Positions 43,170 to 52,028 of a stretch of DNA of 64,000 bases are shown piece after piece (the stretch's first letter is position 1; each line of letters begins with the position of its first letter). The translations under genes and the position numbers were made by a program. Source of the DNA: Thalassotalea insulae (GTDB lineage Bacteria; Pseudomonadota; Gammaproteobacteria; Enterobacterales; Alteromonadaceae); contig NZ_BSST01000001.1 in assembly GCF_030161395.1 (NCBI RefSeq), forward strand, positions 1,054,001 through 1,118,000, read 5' to 3'. Below the pieces are notes generated by a model. The model was not told the origin of the DNA. It did no database searches and saw only the letters and a list, made by a program, of their open reading frames with translations.

Positions 43170-43707
43170 CCATGGTTCAAATAGCTTTATTCCGTTAAAT
43201 ATAGCCGTATTAACAGTCTCTGATACCCGCGATGAAAGTAACGACACCTCGGGACAACTACTGGTTGAACGTGTCACAACTGCCGGCCATCAGCTGGCAG
43301 AAAAAGCAATTGTCAAAGATGACATTTACCAACTTCGTGCCATCGTCTCAAAATGGATTGCGGATGAAAACGTCCATGCGGTGATCAGCACAGGCGGCAC
43401 CGGATTTACTTTAAGAGATAATACTCCGGAAGCATTGATGCCGTTATTTGATAAAAACGTTGAAGGTTTTGGCGAAGTTTTTCGCGCCATTTCATTAGAA
43501 GAAATCGGTACATCAACCGTTCAGTCTCGCGCTTTTGGTGGTATTGCCAACCAAACGGTGATTTTGTGTGTGCCTGGCTCTACTAACGCCTGCCGCACTG
43601 CCTGGGATAAACTCATCAAAGAACAACTTGATGCCAGCCATCGCCCTTGTAATTTTGTTCCTCATTTAAATACCGAAAATGTTAATGCATGTGAGACTCG
43701 CGGCTAA
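43162..43707 (+). CDS. moaB: Molybdopterin adenylyltransferase-like MoaB
   Basis: A 181-residue MoaB/Mog family protein. ATG 43162 follows AGGAG; the frame extends upstream to 43099 inside mobA without an RBS. Seen: IAVLTVSDTRDESNDTSGQLL, VISTGGTGFTLRDNTPEAL and VILCVPGSTNACRTAWDKLI. It adenylylates molybdopterin before MoeA acts. Confidence 0.95.
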   Translation: MSSHGSNSFIPLNIAVLTVSDTRDESNDTSGQLLVERVTTAGHQLAEKAIVKDDIYQLRAIVSKWIADENVHAVISTGGTGFTLRDNTPEALMPLFDKNVEGFGEVFRAISLEEIGTSTVQSRAFGGIANQTVILCVPGSTNACRTAWDKLIKEQLDASHRPCNFVPHLNTENVNACETRG

Positions 43708-44213
43708 TGACTACTGACCATAAAAATGTTGAGTTAAGCCATGTCAATCAGCACGGGGAAGCCAACATGGTGGATGTCACCGAAAAGTCGCTTACCTCCC
43801 GCACCGCGACCGCTGAAGGTTTTATTAAGATGACACCGCAAACGCTGGCGTTAATCCATCACGGGGATAACAAAAAAGGTGATGTTTTTGCCGTTGCCCG
43901 TATCGCCGGTATTCAGGCAGCTAAAAAATGCAGTGACCTGATCCCGTTATGTCATCCTTTGATGTTAACCAAAGTAAAAGTTGATTTTGAAGTGGATGAG
44001 CATCTTAATCAGATAAAAGTAAGCAGTTTATGCCGCTTAACCGGGCAAACCGGCGTAGAAATGGAAGCGTTAACTGCAGTTTCTGTTGCCTGTTTAACCT
44101 TATTTGATATGTGTAAAGCCGCTGATCCAGGTATGGAAATTTTCGGTATCAAAGTGTTAAGTAAAGAAGGCGGTAAGTCTGGTTCATGGCAAGCAAAAAG
44201 CAAAGGAGCATAA
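43707..44213 (+). CDS. moaC: Cyclic pyranopterin monophosphate synthase MoaC
   Basis: A 168-residue enzyme completing the MoaA reaction. ANMVDVTEKSLTSRTATAEGF, IPLCHPLMLTKVKVDFEV and GVEMEALTAVSVACLTLFDMCKA with the catalytic Lys in MCKAAD are all present. It overlaps moaB by one base. Confidence 0.97.
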   Translation: MTTDHKNVELSHVNQHGEANMVDVTEKSLTSRTATAEGFIKMTPQTLALIHHGDNKKGDVFAVARIAGIQAAKKCSDLIPLCHPLMLTKVKVDFEVDEHLNQIKVSSLCRLTGQTGVEMEALTAVSVACLTLFDMCKAADPGMEIFGIKVLSKEGGKSGSWQAKSKGA

Positions 44214-44214
44214 G

Positions 44215-44463
44215 ATGATCAAAGTGGTATTTTTTGCGGCATTGCGAGAAAAGCTAGGCTGTAGTGAACTGACCGTTGAAGCGACAAATATCAACACTGT
44301 TGAGCAGGTAAAACAGCAATTAATTGAAACTCACCCACAATGGAGTGAGCACCTGATGCACAGCTCATTATTATCCGCCGTGAATAACGATATGGTTTCT
44401 GCCCAACATCAGGTAGCAGCTGGTGATGAAGTCGCATTTTTCCCTCCGGTAACAGGCGGTTAA
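44215..44463 (+). CDS. moaD: Molybdopterin synthase sulfur carrier MoaD
   Basis: An 82-residue ubiquitin-fold protein ending in FFPPVTGG. The terminal Gly-Gly carries the thiocarboxylate. It is paired with moaE, two bases downstream. Confidence 0.96.
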   Translation: MIKVVFFAALREKLGCSELTVEATNINTVEQVKQQLIETHPQWSEHLMHSSLLSAVNNDMVSAQHQVAAGDEVAFFPPVTGG

Positions 44464-44465
44464 CT

Positions 44466-44930
44466 ATGAAAAATGCGGTTAAAATATCAGTCCAGCAACA
44501 TGATTTTTGTCTCGCTGATGAAGTTAGCCTGTTAGAGCAAGATAATGACAGTGATGGCGCGGTAGTAACCTTTTGCGGCCGGGTAAGAAATAAAAATCTC
44601 GGTGAAAATATTCACGGACTGTTTTTAGAGCATTACCCGGGCATGACAGAAAAATCGCTGGCTGACATTATCGAACAAGCAAAACAACAATGGGCGATCA
44701 ATCGGGTTACCGTCATCCACCGTATCGGTGAACTCAAAGTTGGTGAGCAGATTGTTTTTGTCGGTGTCACCAGTCAGCACAGACACGATGCTTTTGCCGC
44801 TAATGAATTTATTATGGATTTTCTAAAAATCAAAGCCCCATTTTGGAAAAAAGAATTAACCGATAAAGGAGCGTACTGGCTGGATGCAAGAGCGAGCGAT
44901 CAAGACAAAGCAAAGCAATGGGAGCAATAA
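44466..44930 (+). CDS. moaE: Molybdopterin synthase catalytic subunit MoaE
   Basis: A 154-residue subunit. DGAVVTFCGRVRNKNLGENIHGLFLEHYPGM, VIHRIGELKVGEQIVFVGVTSQHR and KAPFWKKE (catalytic Lys) are the expected motifs. It converts precursor Z to molybdopterin with MoaD. Confidence 0.96.
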   Translation: MKNAVKISVQQHDFCLADEVSLLEQDNDSDGAVVTFCGRVRNKNLGENIHGLFLEHYPGMTEKSLADIIEQAKQQWAINRVTVIHRIGELKVGEQIVFVGVTSQHRHDAFAANEFIMDFLKIKAPFWKKELTDKGAYWLDARASDQDKAKQWEQ

Positions 44931-44932
44931 CC

Positions 44933-45727
44933 ATGTTGACAACTAGCAAGCCTGTTCGATTATGGTTTTTAGTTGTTACCCTATGGCTAACTTTTTCAGT
45001 TTCAGCCAGTCAGGATAAGCAAGTATTACGTATTGCCGTTGCCGCTAATTTTGTCGCCCCTCTTAATAGCCTGCTGCCAGAGTTCACCGAACAAACTGGC
45101 ATTAGCACACAAGTATTTACCGGTTCCACCGGCAACTTATTTCAGCAAATCGCCCACGGTGCCCCCTACGATATTTTTCTAGCGGCGGATACGACTCGGC
45201 CACAAAAGTTAATAAGCTTAGGTAAGGCCAATGCTAATAGCTTAAAAACCTATGCCATAGGTGAGCTGGCTTTTTGGTCAAGCCAGTGGCAGCAAGAATC
45301 AAAGCCATCACTAGACAAACTGGTTACTCAGTTAAGACAGAATCAGCAAAAATTTGCTATCGCCAACCCAAAACTTGCCCCATACGGTAAGGCAGCAAAA
45401 CAAGCCTTAGTCAAACTGCAATTATGGCCAGAACTAAAAAAACAGTTAGTTACTGGCACTAATATCAATCAAACATTTCAGCAGCTCAGAAGTGGCGCGG
45501 TAACAACAGGCATAGTGGCACTGAGTCAGCTAAAACAGAACAAATACTCAGGCATTAAAATTCCCGTTAATCATTATCAACCGATCAAGCAACAATTAGT
45601 CATTATCACCGCCTCACAGCAAATAGCCAAGGCACAAAAATTCAGTGACTTTCTGCTTGCTCCGTCAAACCAAGAAAAGCTCAACCAACTCGGTTACCAT
45701 AGCGCTAGCGCAATCACTAACAACTAA
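44933..45727 (+). CDS. modA: Molybdate-binding periplasmic protein ModA
   Basis: A 264-residue protein with a signal peptide (LWFLVVTLWLTFSVSAS). VAANFVAPLNSLLPEF, FTGSTGNLFQQIAHGAPYDIFLAADTTRP and IANPKLAPYG are ModA signatures (oxyanion contacts by Ser/Thr). ATG 44933 follows GGAG; the frame to 44918 lies inside moaE. Genes for uptake and synthesis share one operon. Confidence 0.95.
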   Translation: MLTTSKPVRLWFLVVTLWLTFSVSASQDKQVLRIAVAANFVAPLNSLLPEFTEQTGISTQVFTGSTGNLFQQIAHGAPYDIFLAADTTRPQKLISLGKANANSLKTYAIGELAFWSSQWQQESKPSLDKLVTQLRQNQQKFAIANPKLAPYGKAAKQALVKLQLWPELKKQLVTGTNINQTFQQLRSGAVTTGIVALSQLKQNKYSGIKIPVNHYQPIKQQLVIITASQQIAKAQKFSDFLLAPSNQEKLNQLGYHSASAITNN

Positions 45728-45734
45728 AAAAATA

Positions 45735-46436
45735 ATGGAATACTCAAACGACTGGTTAGCACTGTGGACAACGATTAAAATGGCGGGACTCACCACCTTG
45801 CTGTTATTAATACTTGGTACGCCACTGGCCTGGTATTTAGCAAATTTACGCTCACGCTACAAAGTCATTATCGAAGCGATAGTTGCCTTACCCTTAGTAT
45901 TACCGCCAACTGTGCTAGGTTTTTATCTGTTAATCACTTTTGCCCCTAATTCTGCTTTTGGCAAACTTTGGCAGCAGCTTTTTGGTTATCAATTGGCATT
46001 TAGCTTTAGCGCTATTGTGCTTGGTTCAGTACTTTATTCACTGCCTTTTGTTGTTCAGCCACTGCAAAAAGCCTTTGAGCAATTAGGAGATAATATGTTG
46101 CAGGCTGCCGCAATGTTAGGTGCAGGGCCGATTGACCGCTTCTTCAATATTGTACTCCCGATGACTAAAGCCAGCTTTATTACCGCCGCCAGTTTGGGAT
46201 TTGCCCATACCGTTGGCGAATTTGGCGTAGTATTAATGATAGGGGGCAATATTCCGGGAGAAACCCGTGTATTGTCAATTGCACTATTCGATCATGTTGA
46301 AGCCTTTAATTACCAGCAAGCTCATTTACTGGCTTTTGCGCTAATAATTGCCTCCACTGTCTTGCTTTCATTAATTTATTTATTAAATCATCGGCCGAAA
46401 AATCATCATCAACAATTAAGCGGAGATGATAGATGA
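45735..46436 (+). CDS. modB: Molybdate ABC transporter permease ModB
   Basis: A 233-residue permease with about five membrane spans. Begin MEYSNDWLALWTTIKMAGL, PLVLPPTVLGFYLLI; the EAA loop is EQLGDNMLQAAAMLGAGPIDRFFNIVLPM. I start at ATG 45735; the longer frame to 45645 lies inside modA. It overlaps modC by four bases. Confidence 0.94.
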   Translation: MEYSNDWLALWTTIKMAGLTTLLLLILGTPLAWYLANLRSRYKVIIEAIVALPLVLPPTVLGFYLLITFAPNSAFGKLWQQLFGYQLAFSFSAIVLGSVLYSLPFVVQPLQKAFEQLGDNMLQAAAMLGAGPIDRFFNIVLPMTKASFITAASLGFAHTVGEFGVVLMIGGNIPGETRVLSIALFDHVEAFNYQQAHLLAFALIIASTVLLSLIYLLNHRPKNHHQQLSGDDR

Positions 46437-47506
46437 GCACACTTGCACTCAATGTCAGTAATGCTAATTTAGGCTTTACCCTTTCGGTCAATCAAACCTT
46501 AGATCTGCATGGGATCACAGGAATTTTAGGTCATTCAGGCTCAGGGAAAACTACCTTATTGATGAGTATTGCCGGGCTCAATAAAGAAACCAATGGCAGC
46601 ATTTATTTTGATGACCAAGCGCTGCTGGACAGCGACAGCAAACACTTTATCGCACCGGAGCAAAGAAACATCTCGTTAGTATTTCAGGACGCTCGTTTAT
46701 TTCCTCACTTAAATGTTGTTGATAACCTCAATTTTGCGATCAAACGCTGTCAGCATTCAAGGTTAGCATTAAGCGATATTATCGAACTGACTCAGATAGC
46801 TCCACTACTTAACAAGCGAGTGGATACAATATCATCAGGAGAAAAGCAACGGGTTGCATTGGCTCGGGCTATACTGGCAGAACCCAAACTATTGTTGTTA
46901 GATGAACCGTTAAGTGCACTTGATCAAAAGAGTAAAAGCCTGTTACTAAGTTTATTAAAGCAAGTTCACCAACAGCTAAATTTACCCATGTTTTATGTCA
47001 GTCATCATCTCGATGAAATACAGCAATTAGCAGATAAGTTACTCGTACTGGAACAAGGACAGGTATTACATTATGGCAATGTCCACCAAGTGATCCACCA
47101 ACTCAATCATTCTGGCTTAATTGCACAGCAAACCAGTTTGTCATTACCTATTGTCGAACAAGATAACCAACACGGCATCACTAGTTTGCAAATCGGTGAT
47201 CAACAAATTCACCTACTCACTACACAACTAAAGCAACAGGTACAACCAGGACAGGAGTTACGCTGCTATATATTTGCCAATGAAATTAGTATTAGCAGAC
47301 AAGAACCCGTCGCAAGCTCAATTGTTAATCAGTTAAAAGCACAAATAGCTGACATTGACACTATTAACAACCAAACACTGGTTCAGTTGATATGCGATAA
47401 CCAGACCTTTTTCGCCAGTATTTCTTCCTACTCCTTGGAAAAACTAGCGTTAGCCAAAGCACAATGGGTTTACATACAATTTAAAGCCAGTGCCGTACGT
47501 ACTTAA
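46433..47506 (+). CDS. modC: Molybdate ABC transporter ATPase ModC
   Basis: A 357-residue ATPase. Walker A is GHSGSGKTTL, the Q-loop VFQDARLFPH, the signature SSGEKQRVALARA, Walker B LLLLDEPLSALD and the switch His in YVSHHLDE. The C-terminal ~110 residues form a TOBE-type molybdate-binding domain. It is complete. Confidence 0.95.
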   Translation: MSTLALNVSNANLGFTLSVNQTLDLHGITGILGHSGSGKTTLLMSIAGLNKETNGSIYFDDQALLDSDSKHFIAPEQRNISLVFQDARLFPHLNVVDNLNFAIKRCQHSRLALSDIIELTQIAPLLNKRVDTISSGEKQRVALARAILAEPKLLLLDEPLSALDQKSKSLLLSLLKQVHQQLNLPMFYVSHHLDEIQQLADKLLVLEQGQVLHYGNVHQVIHQLNHSGLIAQQTSLSLPIVEQDNQHGITSLQIGDQQIHLLTTQLKQQVQPGQELRCYIFANEISISRQEPVASSIVNQLKAQIADIDTINNQTLVQLICDNQTFFASISSYSLEKLALAKAQWVYIQFKASAVRT

Positions 47507-47517
47507 ACGGGGATATT

Positions 47518-48279
47518 ATGTTAACCAGCAATGAACAACTCCGCTATAGCCGACAAATTATGCTTGATAAAATCGGCGTAGCAGGTCAGATGAAATTACG
47601 TAATGCCACGGTATTAATCGTAGGCATGGGCGGCTTAGGTAATCCTGTTGCCATGTATTTAACCGCTGCGGGTGTTGGTAAACTGATCATCGCTGACGGT
47701 GACAAGGTAGACATCACCAATTTACAACGCCAAGTGCTATTTGGCGAGCAGGATGTCAGTGAAAATAAAGCCCAACAAGCGGCGGATAAACTCGCACACA
47801 ATAATGGTGATGTCACTATTGAAGTAGTAGATGAGATGCTCGATCAGGAACTCGCGCAATATTATATCCCTCTGGCGGATGTTGTAGTTGACTGCACTGA
47901 TAATATCACCAGCCGTTACCTAGTTAATCGCCTATGTGTAGAACATCAAGTACCTTTTGTTGTCGGCGCAGCCACGGGATTTGACGGTCAGCAACTCGTC
48001 ATTGATCCTCGACAACCTGACAGTGCCTGTTATCACTGCCTGTTTCCGGCAAGTGAAAAAGCGCCGGCAAACAACTGCCAAACAGTAGGCATTATCGGGC
48101 CAGTGTTAGCGATTATCGCAGGCATGCAGGCATTGCAAACTATCAAGTTATTAACGGAGATCCCGGTAAGTTATAATCAGCTTAATCTTTATGATGGCCT
48201 ACATAACCAATGGCAGCAGTTTAGTTTGAGCAAACAAGCAAAATGTGAGGTATGTGGTTCACTTACAGAAGGAAAATGA
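47518..48279 (+). CDS. moeB: Molybdopterin-synthase adenylyltransferase MoeB
   Basis: A 253-residue E1-like enzyme activating MoaD. GMGGLGNPVAMYL is the ATP loop, DKVDITNLQRQVLF and VVDCTDNITSRYLVN follow, and zinc Cys pairs are CYHC and CEVC. Closely related ThiF would look similar; the Moco operon favours MoeB. It ends the operon, 16-43 bp before repeat copy D and its terminator. Confidence 0.93.
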   Translation: MLTSNEQLRYSRQIMLDKIGVAGQMKLRNATVLIVGMGGLGNPVAMYLTAAGVGKLIIADGDKVDITNLQRQVLFGEQDVSENKAQQAADKLAHNNGDVTIEVVDEMLDQELAQYYIPLADVVVDCTDNITSRYLVNRLCVEHQVPFVVGAATGFDGQQLVIDPRQPDSACYHCLFPASEKAPANNCQTVGIIGPVLAIIAGMQALQTIKLLTEIPVSYNQLNLYDGLHNQWQQFSLSKQAKCEVCGSLTEGK

Positions 48280-48294
48280 TGCTCCGTCATTTTT

Positions 48295-48320
48295 GATATA
48301 CCGTTTCCCTTGAACATTAA
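48295..48320 (-). repeat. Degenerate dispersed repeat, copy D
   Basis: On the minus strand the terminator is followed by ATGTTCAAGGGAAACGGTATATC. It keeps the length and the ACGGTATA end of the core but has diverged in the middle. Confidence 0.5.
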
Positions 48321-48321
48321 A

Positions 48322-48342
48322 AAGCCCTCAATTTGAGGGCTT
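48322..48342. terminator. Terminator between moeB and rmf
   Basis: A 9-bp stem AAGCCCTCA / TGAGGGCTT with a 3-base loop between convergent genes, next to repeat copy D. Confidence 0.8.
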
Positions 48343-48367
48343 AGTACTCGCTTGAAAATATTAGTTT

Positions 48368-48541
48368 TTATTTAAATAATCCAGAATTTCTATCTGTCAT
48401 TGCTTCTCGCCAACCACCGAGCCACTCGGATCTTGCATCATTATTTTGATAAGGACAATTTTCTTTATTTCTACCTGACAAGCCAGCTTGATAACCATTT
48501 GAATGCGCTCTACCTAAACGATCTCTTTTTTGTCTTCTCAT
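48368..48541 (-). CDS. rmf: Ribosome modulation factor
   Basis: A 57-residue basic protein. ATG 48541 follows GGAG; the longer frame to 48634 has no RBS. RRQKRDRLGRAHSNGYQAGLSGRNKENCPYQ and SEWLGGWREAM match Rmf over its full length. It dimerises 70S ribosomes into 100S in stationary phase. The tail RNSGLFK is slightly longer than in E. coli. Confidence 0.95.
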   Translation of the reverse strand: MRRQKRDRLGRAHSNGYQAGLSGRNKENCPYQNNDARSEWLGGWREAMTDRNSGLFK

Positions 48542-48833
48542 AAATGAGTCTCCATAACTAATTAATATATATAGCTTTATTAGATGTTTGGTGGCCGATA
48601 TAAAAACAACTATCGACACTTTATTTAAGAACAATTAAATTTTTATTGCAAGCAACAGATTGTCATAAAAATGTAAAAATATCTTGCTAGATAGTGCATT
48701 TTTACCATTAAAAAATTTGACATTTAATAATTATTTGAAAAACAGCTGATTAAATTTCACTACATAGTTCATTCAGCAATAAGCACAATATTGATATAAT
48801 AAATTTGTTTAAAAAACACACAAAATTGAAAAA
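48542..48833. other. AT-rich gap between rmf and the DUF3820 gene
   Basis: No supported gene. It must carry the rmf promoter near 48542-48640. I see no hairpin or repeat that stands out. Confidence 0.5.
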
Positions 48834-49055
48834 TCAGTTATCGCTAAGCAAAGGTGCCATCACCTGTTCTAATCCATTGAGTTTGATTTCATAAACCAAA
48901 GCCAGTTGCTGCCCTAACCTTCCTTCAGGGAAGCCTTTACTGTTAAACCAAACCAAGTAAGGTTCTGGTAGTTGTAATAATTTTCTACCTGCGTACTTAC
49001 CAAACGGCATGGTTTGGTTAATAGCGGCAACTAATGCTTGTTGATCTGAAAACAT
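48834..49055 (-). CDS. DUF3820 family protein
   Basis: A 73-residue protein. The motif MPFGKYAGRKLLQLPEPYLVWF and a Gly-containing helix (KGFPEGRLGQQLALVYEIKLNGLEQVM) are the DUF3820 core, annotated in databases as putative quorum-sensing-regulated virulence factor. The function is not established. It is divergent from the DUF3083 gene. Confidence 0.85.
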   Translation of the reverse strand: MFSDQQALVAAINQTMPFGKYAGRKLLQLPEPYLVWFNSKGFPEGRLGQQLALVYEIKLNGLEQVMAPLLSDN

Positions 49056-49192
49056 ATTTTTACTGCAATAAATGAAAAAAGAGAAATAACCGAATCCCGT
49101 ATTTTGTGGCTAAGGTGACATAAAACTGTCATAACAGCCACCTATAATTCCCGCAAAATTAACATTTAGCATTTAACAAATAGGGAAATTAA

Positions 49193-50305
49193 ATGTCCAT
49201 TGTTAGAAAACGTAGCGCAGCTCATAAAGCCTATATTCCAACAAATGCCCGAGATAACCAATACATCTTGGCTGAATTTGCCATTACCGATGAATTAATC
49301 AAGCGTATATCACCCGAGCTAGCTAACGATAGCCAGCAAGCGTATTATCAATTCTATCAAAGTTTATCTCAACTGCTATTTACTTTAAGTAATGATCACC
49401 AACTTGAGAGCTGCATTTTTGTTGCCAATGATAAGCTCGTGCGCGTGAGGTATAGTCAGGAAATGCATCAATGGCAAACCAGTCAGCAAATCCTATTCTA
49501 CTATGATCCACAAAAACACAGTTTGCAAAACTCATTTTTTGACGCCAATGTCAGAGTAAAAAAGATCACCTTGCTATTTTTAGCCACGGGGGATGATCTA
49601 CGGGTTAATGCCGCTAATTTTCACCAACGCGTTGCACAGCTGCTCGCTACTTACCGAGAAACATTAGCCTTAGCGAAAAATGCACTTAGAGTGAGAGATC
49701 ACCAGCACTTAACTTATGATTTGTTTGCGAAACAAAAAGGCTGCCTTGGCATCAAAGCGCATAAACTCAGAGCAATTAATCAGCGCTATCACAGCCAAAA
49801 AGTAAATTTGCCGATCATACATTCCGCCATCACTTACGCGGTGATCAATATCACGATTAATAACCATATTTTAAACTTGGTGGATATAGATCCAAGCTCT
49901 GACGATCCATATAACCCTTTATATACCTACCTCACCGATACTTTCTCATTAATTGCAAAGCGTTTTAACTTAAATAATGGTGCCTTAGTTGCCAATGGTC
50001 TGGTCCCGATTATCCGATACAGCGAACATGAATTAATATCACGGGTTGGTGAACTACAAATGCTCGGTTATAACCCAGAATTGAGCCCATGTGGCATTGT
50101 CAGTAAATGGCAGGCAGACCAACTGGTTGATAATGTTCAACTGATTTTTGTTGCGACTAAGGATAACAGCGATGATTACGGCTACGGCCGATTTTTAAAT
50201 CAAATTGAGCAAGCTATGCGCCTAATGGCAACAGAGTTAGAGATTCAGCCAGAAAAAGAAGAAATCATGGTCCGTTTTCATCAGCATGTTGCATATGATT
50301 ATTAA
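49193..50305 (+). CDS. DUF3083 family protein (probable)
   Basis: A 370-residue soluble protein without signal or membrane spans. I recognise it as resembling DUF3083, a family restricted to Alteromonadales-type bacteria. Conserved-looking segments are HSAITYAVINITINNHILNLVDIDPSSDDPYNPLYTYL and LVPIIRYSEHELISRVGELQMLGYNPELSPCG. No function is known. The AGGGAA region precedes the ATG, and it appears monocistronic. Confidence 0.7.
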   Translation: MSIVRKRSAAHKAYIPTNARDNQYILAEFAITDELIKRISPELANDSQQAYYQFYQSLSQLLFTLSNDHQLESCIFVANDKLVRVRYSQEMHQWQTSQQILFYYDPQKHSLQNSFFDANVRVKKITLLFLATGDDLRVNAANFHQRVAQLLATYRETLALAKNALRVRDHQHLTYDLFAKQKGCLGIKAHKLRAINQRYHSQKVNLPIIHSAITYAVINITINNHILNLVDIDPSSDDPYNPLYTYLTDTFSLIAKRFNLNNGALVANGLVPIIRYSEHELISRVGELQMLGYNPELSPCGIVSKWQADQLVDNVQLIFVATKDNSDDYGYGRFLNQIEQAMRLMATELEIQPEKEEIMVRFHQHVAYDY

Positions 50306-50388
50306 CGCTAATTAATAAAAAACATTCACTATCGCCAGGCTAAATTTTTGATTACTATGCAGCTAAGTAAATAAATATTCAGGCGAAG

Positions 50389-50931
50389 ATGATGACAACA
50401 ACAATTGAACAAGCCACTTTAGCCGGTGGCTGCTTTTGGTGTATTGAAGCGGCATTTAACAGTTTACAAGGAATAGTAAAAGCTGAATCAGGTTATATGG
50501 GCGGCACGACAGAAAACCCGAGTTATGAGCAAGTATGTCAGGGCAATAGCGGCCATGCAGAAGTGGTACAATTGACATTTGATAGCAGCAAAATAAGCTA
50601 TCGTGATATTTTGGAAATTTTCTTTGCCTTACATGACCCAACACAGCTTAACCGCCAGGGCAATGATGTTGGCACGCAATATCGCTCCGCAATTTTTTAT
50701 CATAATCAGCAGCAAAAAATCGCTGCTGAGCAGATAATTGAGCAAATGACTCAGGAACAAACTTGGGAACAGCCTATTGTCACAGAAGTGGTTACACTAC
50801 AAAAATTTTACGGTGGCGAGCAATACCATCAAGGCTACTTCAATAACAATCCCGAGAATCAGTATTGTCAGGCAGTCGTTTCACCCAAACTAGCCAAGTT
50901 TAGAAAGAAATTTGCCGAAAAATTAAAATAA
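50389..50931 (+). CDS. msrA: Peptide methionine sulfoxide reductase MsrA
   Basis: A 180-residue reductase. GGCFWCIEAAF contains the catalytic Cys. GYMGG, GNSGHAEVVQL, FALHDPTQLNRQGNDVGTQYRSAIFYHN and the EQYHQGYF end are typical. A second Met codon two bases on gives a one-residue choice of start. It repairs oxidised methionine (S form). Confidence 0.95.
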   Translation: MMTTTIEQATLAGGCFWCIEAAFNSLQGIVKAESGYMGGTTENPSYEQVCQGNSGHAEVVQLTFDSSKISYRDILEIFFALHDPTQLNRQGNDVGTQYRSAIFYHNQQQKIAAEQIIEQMTQEQTWEQPIVTEVVTLQKFYGGEQYHQGYFNNNPENQYCQAVVSPKLAKFRKKFAEKLK

Positions 50932-50941
50932 TGCAATAAAA

Positions 50942-50975
50942 AACAATGCCGCTAGTAGCGAGTAAGCGGCATTGT
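50942..50975 (-). terminator. Terminator of the YbbN-like gene
   Basis: A 12-bp stem AACAATGCCGCT / AGCGGCATTGTT. On the minus strand it ends in TTTTTTATT, so it terminates the gene ending at 50996; it may also slow msrA transcription. Confidence 0.8.
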
Positions 50976-50995
50976 TAGCATTAACTACAACACAA

Positions 50996-51844
50996 TTAAT
51001 ACATTAAGGTATAGAGCTTGCGACGGAATTTACTGGCAAGCGGGTCGCCATCCGGCAACGCCTTTAATACATCCAGTAATAATTCCTTACTTTTTTGATC
51101 ACCGGCATCTTTTTGTACCATAGAGAATAACAAGCTTAACGCTTCTTCATTGCGATTGACCTGACTGTATTGTGCGGCAAGTTTTCTTTGTAAATCAATA
51201 TCATCCGGTGACGATTGCAACTGTGCTTCTAATGCCTGAATCTCAGGAGAATCAGCCGCTTGAGTCGCTAATTCCAGCTTAGCCATCACCGCTTTATATT
51301 CACTGTCTTGATCGACCATTTTAATACTATCAAGCAACTGCTCTGCTTCTGCAGTTTTACCTGTACTAATAAAAACGTCAGCGAGTAAAAGTTTAATATC
51401 AGCCCGCTCCGGTGCTAACTGGTGCGCTTGTGATATTACTGCAAACGCTTGATTAACATCACCTTCACTCACTTGCTGACGTGCTTGGGCAAGTAATAAG
51501 TCTTCTTGTTTAGGCAAATGCTTATCTAAAAATTGAGTAATAGATTCTTCGGTTTGCGGGCCAGATAAGCCATCGATTGGCTGACCATCTTTAACTAACA
51601 CCGCCGTAGGTAAACCTTGAATACCAAATTGTTGCGCTATTTGCGCCTGCGCCTGACAGTCAACCGTCGCATGAAGTAAATACTCATCCGCATCGGCCAC
51701 CTTAGTGGTTAATTTATCTTTTAATTCAACACTTTCTGGGACTTGTTCCGCCCAAAATGACACTAATACAAGTTTTTCTTTTGACTGTTCCAGCACAATT
51801 TGCTGAAAGTTATCCAAGGTCATGGCAATACTATTCGTCGACAC
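50996..51844 (-). CDS. YbbN/CnoX-like thioredoxin-TPR co-chaperone
   Basis: A 282-residue protein. The N-terminal thioredoxin domain (LVLVSFWAEQVPESVELKDKL, FGIQGLPTAVLVKDGQPIDGLSG) is followed by TPR-like helices (~110-282: FISTGKTAEAEQLLDSI, LAAQYSQVNRNEEALSLLFSMV). E. coli YbbN/CnoX has SxxC at the active site. Here the position reads EQVPES with no cysteine, so disulfide chemistry at that site is excluded; one Cys remains at VDCQAQ. A holdase function through the TPR part would be unaffected. Confidence 0.85.
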   Translation of the reverse strand: MSTNSIAMTLDNFQQIVLEQSKEKLVLVSFWAEQVPESVELKDKLTTKVADADEYLLHATVDCQAQAQIAQQFGIQGLPTAVLVKDGQPIDGLSGPQTEESITQFLDKHLPKQEDLLLAQARQQVSEGDVNQAFAVISQAHQLAPERADIKLLLADVFISTGKTAEAEQLLDSIKMVDQDSEYKAVMAKLELATQAADSPEIQALEAQLQSSPDDIDLQRKLAAQYSQVNRNEEALSLLFSMVQKDAGDQKSKELLLDVLKALPDGDPLASKFRRKLYTLMY

Positions 51845-52028
51845 TGGGAGTTCCTGTTAACTAAACTATGCTAATTAATTTGGGGACTAAATCAGCGATA
51901 ACAAGGGGCTCCTTCTGGCAAACGCATCAATACTATCAATTAGTCTTGTTTCAACTTATAGTTATAAATGGATTGAGGCTGTATCCGAATGTAACGCAAT
52001 AATTCATGACAATAGTGTAAAAACACCA

